A stretch of DNA of 58,019 nt. Source: Chloroflexota bacterium. Lineage in GTDB: Bacteria > Chloroflexota > Anaerolineae > Anaerolineales > UBA11579. Under the pieces are notes generated by a model that saw only the letters and a list, made by a program, of their open reading frames with translations, made no database searches and had not been told where the DNA came from. The stretch lies in contig JACPVG010000019.1 in assembly GCA_016191875.1 (NCBI GenBank), positions 1 to 58,019 on the forward strand, given 5' to 3'. The position numbers were made by a program, and so were the translations under genes. This document shows, piece by piece, positions 8,815 to 16,682 of the stretch. Numbering within the stretch: the first letter of the stretch is position 1; every line of letters begins with the position of its first letter.

Positions 8815-9669
8815 TCACTCGATGAATTCCCCGATGACAGCAATATCCACAACGCCGGTGTTGCCGCCAGTTGTATCCTCTAGCACAAAGCGCAGGGTCT
8901 GCGCCTGAATGTCGACGGGGATTTCAACCGGCGAACTTGAATCTGGAATTGTATACGGGCCGTAGGTCTCGCCGCTATCGGTGACAATGCTGAATGCAAT
9001 CGTGGCAGCGGTCCCATCGAACATGGTTCGGCTATGAAAAATAATTAACGTGATCCGCGCCGGTTTTGCCAGGCGTACTTCGATCCAGGCATCATTGCCA
9101 TCCGCGGCGCTCGACCACTCTGTATTCGGGTCATCATCAAAGGCATTCGCCGCGCCCCATTGGCCATCCAGCCCGGAAGACCCGAAAGCGCTGCTGAAGC
9201 CCGTGACCTCGGCCCCCAGTCTGGGAGAAGCGAGGTTGTTCGTCGTCGACTCTGCCAGGGGCGGGGTGGTAAACGTCATCACGTCCGAAAGGTAAATCAA
9301 CCCGGACTCATCGACCCCCTGGACGCGGAAGTAGTAGGTGGTGTCAGGCTCCAATCCGGTCAGGACCGGATTGTGGTCTGAATGGGCGCCGCCCGCCATG
9401 TCCTGGTCGAGGCTCAGCGCGCCGAATTCCGGCGTCTTGCCATAGACAACCGAGCAGGCCACCGGGATGGAGGTATGCACGGGCAGGCTGGCGCTCCCGC
9501 TGTCCGTAAAGTTCGTCACTACCAGCGGCTGGGCGACGATAGCGCTGATTGGGCGGGTCTCGATACCCGAACCGGCCGTCGGCAGGCTCCCCGAGCACGC
9601 GGAAAGCAGGCTCGCGGCGAAGAAGAGAAGCGCCCCCCATACGGGCAGTTTCGGCCTGGATGGATTCAT
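8815..9669 (-). CDS. Lipoprotein with fibronectin-like and F5/8-type C (discoidin) domains
   Basis: Exported lipoprotein of 284 residues from the ATG at 9669. The signal peptide ends in the lipobox LSAC (Cys about residue 25). A fibronectin type III-like beta domain follows (VTNFTDSGSASLPVHTSIP to GLEPDTTYYFRVQGVDESG). Then comes a discoidin/F5-8 type C jelly roll (LDGQWGAANAFDDDPNTEWSS, WIEVRLAKPARIT), a fold that often binds carbohydrate or cell-surface ligands. A TTG at 9690 would extend it by seven residues; ATG is preferred for a normal signal-peptide length. No catalytic domain is seen, so a binding role at the cell surface is the likely reading. Confidence 0.82.
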   Translation of the reverse strand: MNPSRPKLPVWGALLFFAASLLSACSGSLPTAGSGIETRPISAIVAQPLVVTNFTDSGSASLPVHTSIPVACSVVYGKTPEFGALSLDQDMAGGAHSDHNPVLTGLEPDTTYYFRVQGVDESGLIYLSDVMTFTTPPLAESTTNNLASPRLGAEVTGFSSAFGSSGLDGQWGAANAFDDDPNTEWSSAADGNDAWIEVRLAKPARITLIIFHSRTMFDGTAATIAFSIVTDSGETYGPYTIPDSSSPVEIPVDIQAQTLRFVLEDTTGGNTGVVDIAVIGEFIE

Positions 9670-9712
9670 CGAAGATGATTTGGTTCGCAAGGCGGCGCGA
9701 GGTAGAGCGGCG

Positions 9713-10450
9713 TCAAGCCGGCTGCCCGTCCACGAGGATCTGGATGCGCCCCTTGTGTTTCTCAGGCCAGAAGGCCACGAGCCCCTTCAGTTTCGGAGAT
9801 TCCGGGATTGGGTCCGGATAGTACCAGGCCGCATCCGGCAGTTCGTCTCCGTCTACGGCCACCGAGTAATAGCTGGCCGTGCCCTTGTAGGGACAGACTG
9901 AATGCGTTAGTGAAGGAAGCAAGTGCTCTTCGTCCAGGTCTTGCTCAGGGATGTAGTAGCGGGTTCGCAGACCGGTCTCAAACAGCAGATAGGGCCTCAT
10001 GGTATCGGCAACTTTTACGCCGTCGACTATGACTTCAACATGGCGCGAACTCGGCAGCGTGTCCACGCGGTGGTGCGGATTACGAGGGTGGAGGAAGGCT
10101 TCCTCCTCTTCTTCACACCACTGATCCATCGCGTTCCAACGGAAAGCGATGTGCTTCGTTAAGTCCGGGCGACCCTCATGCTGGTCATAGGTCCAGGCCG
10201 CGTTTTCGATGAAATGGTCATCCAGCTTGAGATGCCAAAAACGCCGCGTCCCGCGGTAGCCGCTGGTCTCAACGTGATCGGAGGGCTGGAGAAGGTCCAC
10301 GCGCACGTCTTCGATCGGAAAGTAGTAGTCGAGCTCGCCGCGGCTTTCGATCATCAGCATCGCCCGTTTACTGTCCGCGACGATCACGCCAGCCAGAGAT
10401 GTTCGTATCCAGCGGTGCGTGGGTTCAAACTGCCATACCTGGTTTGCCAT
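9713..10450 (-). CDS. Tandem DUF427 domain protein
   Basis: A 245-residue cytosolic protein with two copies of the DUF427 fold. The first (residues about 15-110) shows YYFPIEDVRVDLLQPSD and YRGTRRFWHLKL; the second (about 130-235) shows RTRYYIPEQDLDEEHL and VCPYKGTASYYSV, followed by AAWYYPDP. The biochemical role of DUF427 is not established. Start supported by GAGGA 7 nt before the ATG. It lies just downstream of a 220-bp gene-free stretch shared with the divergent merR. Confidence 0.88.
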   Translation of the reverse strand: MANQVWQFEPTHRWIRTSLAGVIVADSKRAMLMIESRGELDYYFPIEDVRVDLLQPSDHVETSGYRGTRRFWHLKLDDHFIENAAWTYDQHEGRPDLTKHIAFRWNAMDQWCEEEEEAFLHPRNPHHRVDTLPSSRHVEVIVDGVKVADTMRPYLLFETGLRTRYYIPEQDLDEEHLLPSLTHSVCPYKGTASYYSVAVDGDELPDAAWYYPDPIPESPKLKGLVAFWPEKHKGRIQILVDGQPA

Positions 10451-10501
10451 CTTGTGTCCTCGATCATTGCTCAGGTGGGCTGAGCGGAATTCTGAGTGTA
10501 C

Positions 10502-10609
10502 CGAAGGGTTTGCCCTTCGCCCACCCTTATTGAACCCATCCTCGCCGAATTCTTACCTTGAAGGCGGTCCGCCCGCCGCCGGGTCCGGTGTGGCAGGTCG
10601 TGTGCCACA
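10502..10609. repeat. Two inverted repeats between DUF427 gene and merR
   Basis: CGAAGGG (10502-10508) pairs with CCCTTCG (10513-10519) around a 4-nt loop, and TGTGGCA (10589-10595) pairs with TGCCACA (10603-10609). Both are perfect 7-bp repeats in the divergent intergenic region 10451-10671. They may be operators or transcript hairpins for the leftward gene; no function can be assigned from sequence. Confidence 0.4.
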
Positions 10610-10619
10610 GAATTCCCCC

Positions 10620-10655
10620 TTGACATTCCAGCAACTGGAAGGTGTAGGATAGGAT
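10620..10655 (+). promoter_or_regulatory. merR-merA promoter with MerR-type 19-bp spacer and operator
   Basis: TTGACA (10620-10625) and TAGGAT (10645-10650) are separated by 19 bp, the long spacer typical of MerR-activated promoters. The spacer contains the dyad TTCCAG-CAA-CTGGAA (10627-10641), centred between the two boxes where MerR-family dimers sit and untwist the DNA. The ATG of merR follows at 10672, so the regulator controls its own operon. A second TAGGAT at 10650-10655 is possible but would give a 24-bp spacer. Confidence 0.8.
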
Positions 10656-10671
10656 CACCCAAGGAGCCAAG

Positions 10672-11124
10672 ATGCAGATTCGGGAACTCTCTAAACACGC
10701 CGCGGTGCCCGCTAAGACCATCCGCTATTACGAGGAGATTGGGCTGCTTCCCCCGCCTCCCCGCCAGCCGAATGGTTACCGCCGGTATTCGGAAACAGAC
10801 ATCGAACGATTGAAACTGGTGGCCGGGGCGCGCCGCCTGGATTTCTCGCTGGAAGAGATCAAGGAGCTCCTCGATTTGAGAGACCGGCGCGTGGCTCCCT
10901 GCCAGGTACTGCTTGACCTACTGGATAAGAAGGCGGAAGAAATCAGCACACGCATTGCTGAATTGCGGCAGCTGGAACGGACCCTGCAGGAACTTCACAC
11001 AATCGGTAAGACGTTCCCGATTGACGATGTCGAAGGCAAACATTGTGTGTGCCATCTCGTCAGCACAGGCCTGCCCGGCCCGGTTGCAGATGATGCGGGC
11101 GCACAACCACGAATTGGAGAATAG
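10672..11124 (+). CDS. merR: MerR family metal-responsive transcriptional regulator
   Basis: A 150-residue dimeric activator. Residues 1-70 are the winged helix (MQIRELSKHAAVPAKTIRYYE, GYRRYSETDIERL), followed by the long dimerisation helix. Cysteines near 83 (APCQVL) and at about 122-124 (KHCVCH) match the positions expected for the mercury-binding triad of MerR. With merA directly downstream, Hg(II) is the likely inducer; other thiophilic metals are possible. AAGGAG precedes the ATG. Its stop lies one base before the merA start, so the two genes form one transcript driven by the promoter at 10620. Confidence 0.88.
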   Translation: MQIRELSKHAAVPAKTIRYYEEIGLLPPPPRQPNGYRRYSETDIERLKLVAGARRLDFSLEEIKELLDLRDRRVAPCQVLLDLLDKKAEEISTRIAELRQLERTLQELHTIGKTFPIDDVEGKHCVCHLVSTGLPGPVADDAGAQPRIGE

Positions 11125-11125
11125 C

Positions 11126-12808
11126 ATGACAAAGCAGATGAAGATCGAGTTTGATGTCCAGGGCATGACCTGCGACTCGTGCGCGCAGCATGTGGAACAC
11201 GCCCTCAAGAGTCTGTCGGGGGTAGGGGAAGCGCACGTTCCCAGTTGGGATTCAGGCAAGGCGACAGCCACCGTCGGCGAAGGGGTCGAGACCGAAGACC
11301 TCGTCGCCGCGGTCCGCGCGGCCGGGTACCAGGCGACTCCCAAATCTCGACAGACTATCGGCGAGAATGGCGAAAGTCCGGACCGCGCTCAGCCTAATGG
11401 CGGGGGTGGCGGCGCCTTTGACCTGATGGTGATTGGCGGCGGCTCGGCCGGGTTCGCAGCCGCCATCAAAGGCAGCGAACTGGGTTACCGCGTGGCGCTC
11501 GTCGAGTCCGGCACGATTGGCGGAACGTGCGTAAACGTCGGCTGCGTGCCATCCAAGACGCTCATCCGGTCGGTGGAACTCCACCACCTGGCGGGCCAGG
11601 CGCGCTTCCGCGGCGTCAACACCCAGCCGGGCCAACTGGATTGGGCAGAAGTCGTCGCCCACAAGGATGAACTTGTGGCCGAGATGCGCCAGACTAAGTA
11701 TGCCGATGTCCTGGCCGCTTATCCGAACATCACCCTGCTTTCCGGGCGCGCCCGCCTGACTGGCGGGAGTGGGGTTGAGGTTGACGGCCGGGCGTACGCG
11801 CCGGGCAAGATCGTCCTGGCTACCGGCGCGCATCCCTGGGCGCCCCCCATCCCGGGGCTGGAAGAAACGGGGTATCTGACCAGCACGACGGCGATGGAAT
11901 TGCAGCAACTGCCACGCTCCCTGATCGTGCTGGGCGCCAATGCCGTCGGCCTGGAACTGGCGCAGATCTTTGCGCGCGCCGGCGTGAAGGTGACACTGCT
12001 GGAATTGCTGCCGCGCATCGCGCCCTTCGAAGACGAGGCGATCAGCGAGGCTCTGGAAGGCTATTTGAAAGAAGAAGGGCTGCAGATCGTGACCGGTTTC
12101 TCAGCCCAGGCGGTGAAGCGGGAAGGGGAAGATTACATGCTGGAGGGGCTGGTGAACGGCCAACCGGCTTCGTTTGCCGCCGAGCGGCTCCTGGTGGCCA
12201 CCGGACGCAGGCCGAACACTGCCGGTCTGGGACTTGAAGAGGCCGACGTGGCTCTGGGGACACGCGGGGAGGTTCTGGTAGATGACACCCTGCGAACGGA
12301 GAACCCCAGCGTTTATGCCGTTGGGGACGTAACGGGAAAGGATATGTTCGTGTATACAGCCGCCTATGGCGGCGGGCTGGCCGCCGAAAACGCCCTGCTT
12401 CAAGCCGGGCGGGTCTACAGCGCCGACTACATCGCCCGCATCACGTTCACGGACCCACAGATCGCCAGCGCCGGGCTGACGGAAGCACAGGCGCGCGAAC
12501 AGGGCTACGACGTCAAAGTGAGTGAGTTGCCCATGCACTATGTGCCGCGGGCTTTGGCCGCCCGCGACACACGCGGGCTGATCAAGCTGGTGGCGGACGC
12601 CTCTACGGACAAACTGCTGGGCGCGCATATCCTGGCCCCCGAGGCGGGCGAGATCATCCAGGTGGCCGCCCTGGCTCTCAAACTCGGCCTGACGGTGCAG
12701 ACGCTGACCGAGACCATCTTCCCCTATCTGACCAATATGGAAGGAATCAAACTGGCCGCGCTGGCCTTTGAAAAAGATGTCGCCCTGCTCAGCTGCTGCG
12801 CGGGGTAG
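11126..12808 (+). CDS. merA: Mercuric reductase with N-terminal heavy-metal-associated domain
   Basis: Reduces Hg(II) to Hg(0) with NADPH in the cytosol; FAD-containing homodimer of 560 residues. Residues 4-70 are an HMA (NmerA) domain with GMTCDSCAQHV. A Gly-rich linker leads to the FAD fold (VIGGGSAGFAAAI), the redox pair in GTCVNVGCVPSK, the NAD(P)H-binding region (LIVLGANAVGLELAQIFARAG), and the C-terminal Cys pair LLSCCAG that hands Hg(II) to the active site. The start at 11126 has GGAGAA before it and begins the HMA domain; the frame is open further upstream inside merR, but that part is not real. A 94-bp piece of a second merA lies at 16683. Confidence 0.95.
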   Translation: MTKQMKIEFDVQGMTCDSCAQHVEHALKSLSGVGEAHVPSWDSGKATATVGEGVETEDLVAAVRAAGYQATPKSRQTIGENGESPDRAQPNGGGGGAFDLMVIGGGSAGFAAAIKGSELGYRVALVESGTIGGTCVNVGCVPSKTLIRSVELHHLAGQARFRGVNTQPGQLDWAEVVAHKDELVAEMRQTKYADVLAAYPNITLLSGRARLTGGSGVEVDGRAYAPGKIVLATGAHPWAPPIPGLEETGYLTSTTAMELQQLPRSLIVLGANAVGLELAQIFARAGVKVTLLELLPRIAPFEDEAISEALEGYLKEEGLQIVTGFSAQAVKREGEDYMLEGLVNGQPASFAAERLLVATGRRPNTAGLGLEEADVALGTRGEVLVDDTLRTENPSVYAVGDVTGKDMFVYTAAYGGGLAAENALLQAGRVYSADYIARITFTDPQIASAGLTEAQAREQGYDVKVSELPMHYVPRALAARDTRGLIKLVADASTDKLLGAHILAPEAGEIIQVAALALKLGLTVQTLTETIFPYLTNMEGIKLAALAFEKDVALLSCCAG

Positions 12809-12830
12809 GCGGCCCGATAGACTGGAGGCG

Positions 12831-13165
12831 CGCAACCCTTTCATGGTCTTCGCATTCGGAGCGGTATATGCATTGGCTTCCCTGAGCTGCACGCTCCCGG
12901 TTTCCTGGCAGTGATAGGAGCAAGTCTGGCAAGCTCAAACCCCGGCAGTAACGCGTTGATGCCGGGTGGATACGCAGCCGGCATGGGATCGGTGATCATA
13001 ACGGTATCGTTCGGCGTGGCATTCATGAAAGATGCGCGAGTCGTTTCGGTCCGCAGGACACCGCCCTACGTTCATCGCCTGGGGGCGGGATTGCTCGTCA
13101 TTGCCGGAATCTATCTAGTCTGGCATCAGACGCGGTACCTGCCGTTGGTCTTTGCGGTGCGATAA
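12831..13165 (+). pseudogene. CcdA-like membrane protein remnant, frameshifted
   Basis: The first part (RNPFMVFAFGAVYALASLSCTLPV, 12831-12900) and the second part (IGASLASSNPGSNALMPGGYAAG to LLVIAGIYLVWHQTRYLP, from 12911) together match the C-terminal half of CcdA/DsbD-type transmembrane thiol-transfer proteins, including the Cys of the LSCT motif. They are in different frames; loss of one T in GTTTCCTGGCA near 12898 explains the shift, where CcdA relatives read VFLAV. The N-terminal half is missing. CcdA-like genes are often found with mer genes in Chloroflexota and Actinomycetota, so this was probably part of an older mer operon. Confidence 0.78.
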
Positions 13166-13187
13166 CAACCGAAGGAGATTACAGGTC

Positions 13188-13685
13188 ATGAGACGCAAGA
13201 TCAATGGGATGAAAGGCTGGATTTCTGTGGCGATCGGAGTAATCGCCTGTCCCTGTCATTTACCAATCACGTTGCCAATTGCTCTCAGTCTGACAGCAGG
13301 CACTGTTGCAGGCGCATGGATTACCAACAATACGCTATTGATTGGTGGAGTATTTACCGTCCTGTTCCTCGGTGGGTTAGGCTTAGGTTTCCATTGGCTT
13401 TCAAAAGAAGAAGCGTTACCAATCCAAAGCCAGAATAGATCAATAGAAGTCTTAGTCCTTACCTCATCGACTTGTACATCCTGTAAGGAAACAGTCAAAT
13501 TATGGCAACAACTCAAAACAGAACATAAATTCGGCCTAAAAGTATTAGATGTCAACAGTCGCAATGGGCGACAATTAGCGGGTGAGAAAAATATCTTTTC
13601 TACTCCCGTCACCTTGGTAAATGACAAAATTGCGTTCAGAGGCGTTCCCAAACTTGAACACGCAACTGCTGTGGTCAAAAGATGA
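13188..13685 (+). CDS. MerE-like membrane domain fused to a thioredoxin-like domain
   Basis: A 165-residue fusion. Residues 1-75 hold two TM helices. The first contains ACPCHLPITLPIALS followed by GTVAGAW, closely resembling MerE (CPCHLPI then GTTAGA), a broad mercury-uptake membrane protein. Residues 84-165 form a thioredoxin-like domain with the motif CTSC and a cis-Pro (STPVTL). The fusion suggests metal or thiol transfer from the membrane pair to a soluble redox site. AAGGAG stands 10 nt before the ATG at 13188. Its ATGA stop overlaps the next gene. From here to about 16680 the DNA is visibly richer in A+T than its neighbours, suggesting transfer. Confidence 0.72.
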   Translation: MRRKINGMKGWISVAIGVIACPCHLPITLPIALSLTAGTVAGAWITNNTLLIGGVFTVLFLGGLGLGFHWLSKEEALPIQSQNRSIEVLVLTSSTCTSCKETVKLWQQLKTEHKFGLKVLDVNSRNGRQLAGEKNIFSTPVTLVNDKIAFRGVPKLEHATAVVKR

Positions 13686-14029
13686 AAATCGAAGTGCTTT
13701 ACTCGCCTCAGTGTATAGGCTACTTACCGGCTTTGAAGCTGGTGCAAGAAGTACTTGCGGAAACTGATATTACCGCCCAGGTTGAACTTGTCAGGGTAGA
13801 GACAGAGGCTGAGGCGCAGCGGCTGCAGTTCATTGGTTCTCCAACAGTGCGAGTTGATGGATTGGATGTAGAACCGTATGTAACATTTGGGCGGAATGAC
13901 TTTGGCCTTCGATGTCGAGTTTACCGCGAAGGTGGACAAGAGCTAGACTGGCCGAGCCATAGGATAGTGAAGGACACAATTGAAGTTGGGCACTTAGCTG
14001 AAATGGGGATGCTGGGAAGGTGTTGTTGA
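13682..14029 (+). CDS. Thioredoxin-like protein of mer-type loci with C-terminal Cys-Cys
   Basis: A 115-residue protein with MKIEVLYSPQC at the N-terminus, FIGSPTVRVDGLDVEP in the middle (cis-Pro loop) and FGLRCRVY, matching small thioredoxin-like proteins frequently encoded in mer operons. Relatives have a CPN-type active site; here only the first Cys remains (QCIGY). The protein ends in GRCC, a vicinal Cys pair reminiscent of the Hg(II)-transfer tail of MerA. Its start overlaps the preceding stop by 4 bp (ATGA), so expression is coupled to the MerE-thioredoxin fusion. Hg(II) or thiol relay is inferred. Confidence 0.72.
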   Translation: MKIEVLYSPQCIGYLPALKLVQEVLAETDITAQVELVRVETEAEAQRLQFIGSPTVRVDGLDVEPYVTFGRNDFGLRCRVYREGGQELDWPSHRIVKDTIEVGHLAEMGMLGRCC

Positions 14030-14033
14030 ATTC

Positions 14034-14990
14034 ATGGATTACAAAGCATCTTCTGCACTCTCTATCCAAAACTGGCAATACTCGGACTTAGGAAAACGCT
14101 TACTAACCAAGCGAAGCTTGGGGATATTGATCGTTTTGTTTTCTGCTGCTAGTTTTGGTGCAGTTACACCCTTCGCACGAATAGCATATGATCGTGGCGT
14201 GAACGTAATTACGGTCATAATGGCACGATATGCCGTTGCGGGGGTTGCCGTTATTCTTTACCTTGCTTGGCATCGTCAACCTTGGCGGCTATTTGGAAAC
14301 TTGCTTTGGAAGACCCTTGGCTTGGCTCTGGTTTTGGGTGTGGCATCATATGCCTATTTAGGATCAATCAAATATATTCCAGTGTCGTTATCAGCCCTTA
14401 TTTACTACACAAATCCAATCCTGGTCAGTTTGTTTGCCTTTTTGATTGGAAAAAGGCGGATAATAAAGAAAGATCAGGCTGCCTACTATCTTACTTTTGG
14501 CGGCCAGTTACTCTCTTTGTTTGGGCTACTTCTCCTGCTTAGATTGTCTTGGAATGCACTCAACCTGACCGGCGTTCTTATGGCTGCTTTCTCTGCCGTT
14601 AGTTTTGCTCTTGTGTTTACATTTGGTAGTCGATTACTCCGGTCTATTCCCCCAATGGTACTCAATTTATATATTGCGATAGTGAACACAATCTTTTTTG
14701 CTATTGTGGGAATGCTGAGTAGCGGCTTTACTCCACCAGAAGATAACCCGGGCTGGATAGGAATAATAGGAGTAGCTGTCTTTTTCACAATTGGTTTCTT
14801 AGGATTATTTGTCGGGGTAAGGATGATCGGCCCAAGCAGGGCTGCTTGTCTTACGAATGTTGAACCGGTTGTAACGATTACCCTGGCTATTTTGTTGTTA
14901 TCGGAACCTTTTAGTTCATGGCAATTCGTTGGCGGCGGGGCTGTGATTTTTGGCATTTTCATCATGTGCTACAACATTATATTCACCTGA
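14034..14990 (+). CDS. EamA/DMT family transporter
   Basis: A 318-residue inner-membrane transporter with ten predicted TM helices in two EamA repeats; the first begins near residue 30 (GILIVLFSAASFGAVTPFARI), the second near 175 (LTGVLMAAFSAVSFALVFTFG). Typical motifs are VSLSALIYYTNPILVSLFAF and VEPVVTITLAILLLSE. Family members export or import small metabolites, so the substrate is not predictable. The ATG is 4 bp after the previous stop. A/T-ending codons match the surrounding AT-rich block. Within the operon it may move a thiol or a metal complex, but this is speculative. Confidence 0.88.
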   Translation: MDYKASSALSIQNWQYSDLGKRLLTKRSLGILIVLFSAASFGAVTPFARIAYDRGVNVITVIMARYAVAGVAVILYLAWHRQPWRLFGNLLWKTLGLALVLGVASYAYLGSIKYIPVSLSALIYYTNPILVSLFAFLIGKRRIIKKDQAAYYLTFGGQLLSLFGLLLLLRLSWNALNLTGVLMAAFSAVSFALVFTFGSRLLRSIPPMVLNLYIAIVNTIFFAIVGMLSSGFTPPEDNPGWIGIIGVAVFFTIGFLGLFVGVRMIGPSRAACLTNVEPVVTITLAILLLSEPFSSWQFVGGGAVIFGIFIMCYNIIFT

Positions 14991-15021
14991 GAAATTTCAC
15001 CTGCTTATAAAGGAACTCACA

Positions 15022-16395
15022 ATGGAAAAATTTGACGTTGCAGTAATTGGAGGTGGACAAGGCGGCCTTCCCGCTGTTCATATGGCAGCTAATTTAGGTG
15101 CTAAAGTTGCCTTGATCGAATTGAGAGAAGTTGGTGGCACTTGAGTAAATGAGGGGTGTATCCCCACAAAGACCTTGTTAAGGTCTGCCGAAGTTGTTCA
15201 CCTGGTAAAAGAGAAAGCTCATCAGTTTGGAGTACGCGGGGTTGATCCTGAAGAGATCACATTTGACCTCGCTGCTGCAATGGATCGAAAAGATCAGGTG
15301 GTTCAAACAATCATTGATGGCATTTACCGAGACTTAGAGAAAAACAAAAGTATTACCTTCATCAAAGGGCATGCTGAATTTTCATCGCCTGTTGACATAC
15401 AGGTTGACGGAAGAGCAATTACGGCTGATAAAACAATTTTGGCAGTCGGCTCTAAACAAGTAATCCCGAATATTCCCGGTCTGGCAGAAGCTGGTTTCAC
15501 CACAAATTATGAAGCCCTTCAATTAAGAGAATTACCTGAGTCTATGGTTATTATCGGCGCTGGGTATATCGGCGTGGAATTTGCCCAGATGTATTCTCGA
15601 TTTGGGACAAAAGTAACTATGATCGGGCGTGCTTCCCGTGTAATGCCTAGAGAAGAACCTGAATTATCTGAAGCTCTAGGCAAACTTTTGCTAAAAGAAG
15701 GAATAGATTTACGTACGTCCACAGAGGTCATCCGCGCTGGAAAAGAACACGGGAAACGTTTTGTAGTAGCCAAGAAAGGTGAAGAGGAAATCCGTTTTGA
15801 AGCCGAAGAGATCCTTGTAGCTTCTGGACGAGATGCCAGAGTTGAATCTTTAGGGTTGCAGCAAGCTGGGATAGAAATGCAAGGTTCTTATTTGAAAGTT
15901 GATGACACGCTACAGACAACTGCACCGAATATCTGGTCTTTGGGAGACGCCAATGGCGGATATATGTTCACCCACAGGGCCAGATACGATGGCCCAATTT
16001 CAGCCTTGAATGCCGTAGAGAATGCTGGAAGGAAAGTGGATTACCGGGTCGTGCCAAGGGCCGTTTTTTCAGAACCCGCATTGGCAAGTGTGGGTTTAAC
16101 CGAAGCAGAAGCCCGTGAAACAGGACGAAATATCAAAGCTGGTAGAGCGTATTTCAAGCATTCAGGCCGGGCGAAAGCAATGGCTGAAACAGATGGGTTG
16201 GTAAAAATTATTACAGATGATGAGTCCAAAGAAATATTGGGGGCACATATCCTTGGAGTACACGCAGATATTTTAATCCATGAGGTGGTTACCGCAATGC
16301 ACAATCATGGAACGATTGAGCCAATAACAAAGTCAATCCACATTCATCCAACATTGAGTGAAATAGTAAAGGATGCTTCAAAAGCAGCAAGGTAA
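15022..16395 (+). CDS. Lpd/MerA-like flavin disulfide reductase with Sec in the redox motif
   Basis: Class I pyridine nucleotide-disulfide oxidoreductase, 457 residues, full length. FAD fold VIGGGQGGLPAVH; redox motif reads VGGT, in-frame TGA (15142-15144), VNEGC, IPTK, so the first cysteine of CxxxxC is UGA and the second is intact. The NAD(P)H fold IIGAGYIGVEFAQMY, SLGDANGGYMFTHRA and the C-terminal HIHPTLSEI (catalytic His-Glu of the Lpd type) follow without another stop. It lacks the MerA Cys-Cys tail and HMA domain. The UGA sits at the interchange-thiol position, where selenium would be chemically useful. A hairpin with a GUU loop is 32 nt downstream. AAAGGA precedes the ATG. Last gene of the AT-rich operon. 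Alternative: single-base nonsense mutation of TGT/TGC. Confidence 0.85.
15171..15185 (+). promoter_or_regulatory. Candidate bacterial SECIS element
   Basis: GACCTT/AAGGTC forms a perfect 6-bp stem with a GUU loop (15177-15179); the loop begins 32 nt after the UGA at 15142-15144, within the 16-37 nt window I recall for bacterial SECIS elements, and starts with G. A smaller GGGG/CCCC hairpin (15153-15165) lies between and could be an alternative or lower structure. Confidence 0.65.
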
Positions 16396-16446
16396 AGTTA
16401 ATCGAGGGTGTAGGATAAAGATTTTGTTGGCGAAGTCGGACAGACT

Positions 16447-16682
16447 TCAATTTGAGTTTAAGTGGTCAAGAAATTTGGACAAAAGAAGAGGGTCAGTTAA
16501 GAGAATTTTCTCCTGTGAAATTGTGGTTTTGTCCGCCAGAAACAAACTGGCTGGGGTTTGGCAAGCCAATGCCTGATGTGGGCGTTCGTGGTTGTAAAAG
16601 TCGATGTAGCGGCCCAGAGATAGTCGATCGTCTCTGGGGGATTCGTAATCTTTCAAATAGACCTCCTCATATTTGATCGTGG
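16447..16682 (-). mobile_element. IS3-family transposase 3'-end remnant
   Basis: The minus-strand frame reads PTIKYEEVYLKDYES, RLSLGRYIDFYNHERPHQALACQTPASLF, the end of the DDE integrase core typical of IS3-family OrfB (the YNxxRPHQAL motif). The conserved catalytic residues upstream are missing: the homology stops at about 16682 where the sequence switches to a merA fragment. It is therefore a truncated, inactive relic at the edge of the AT-rich block. Confidence 0.85.
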
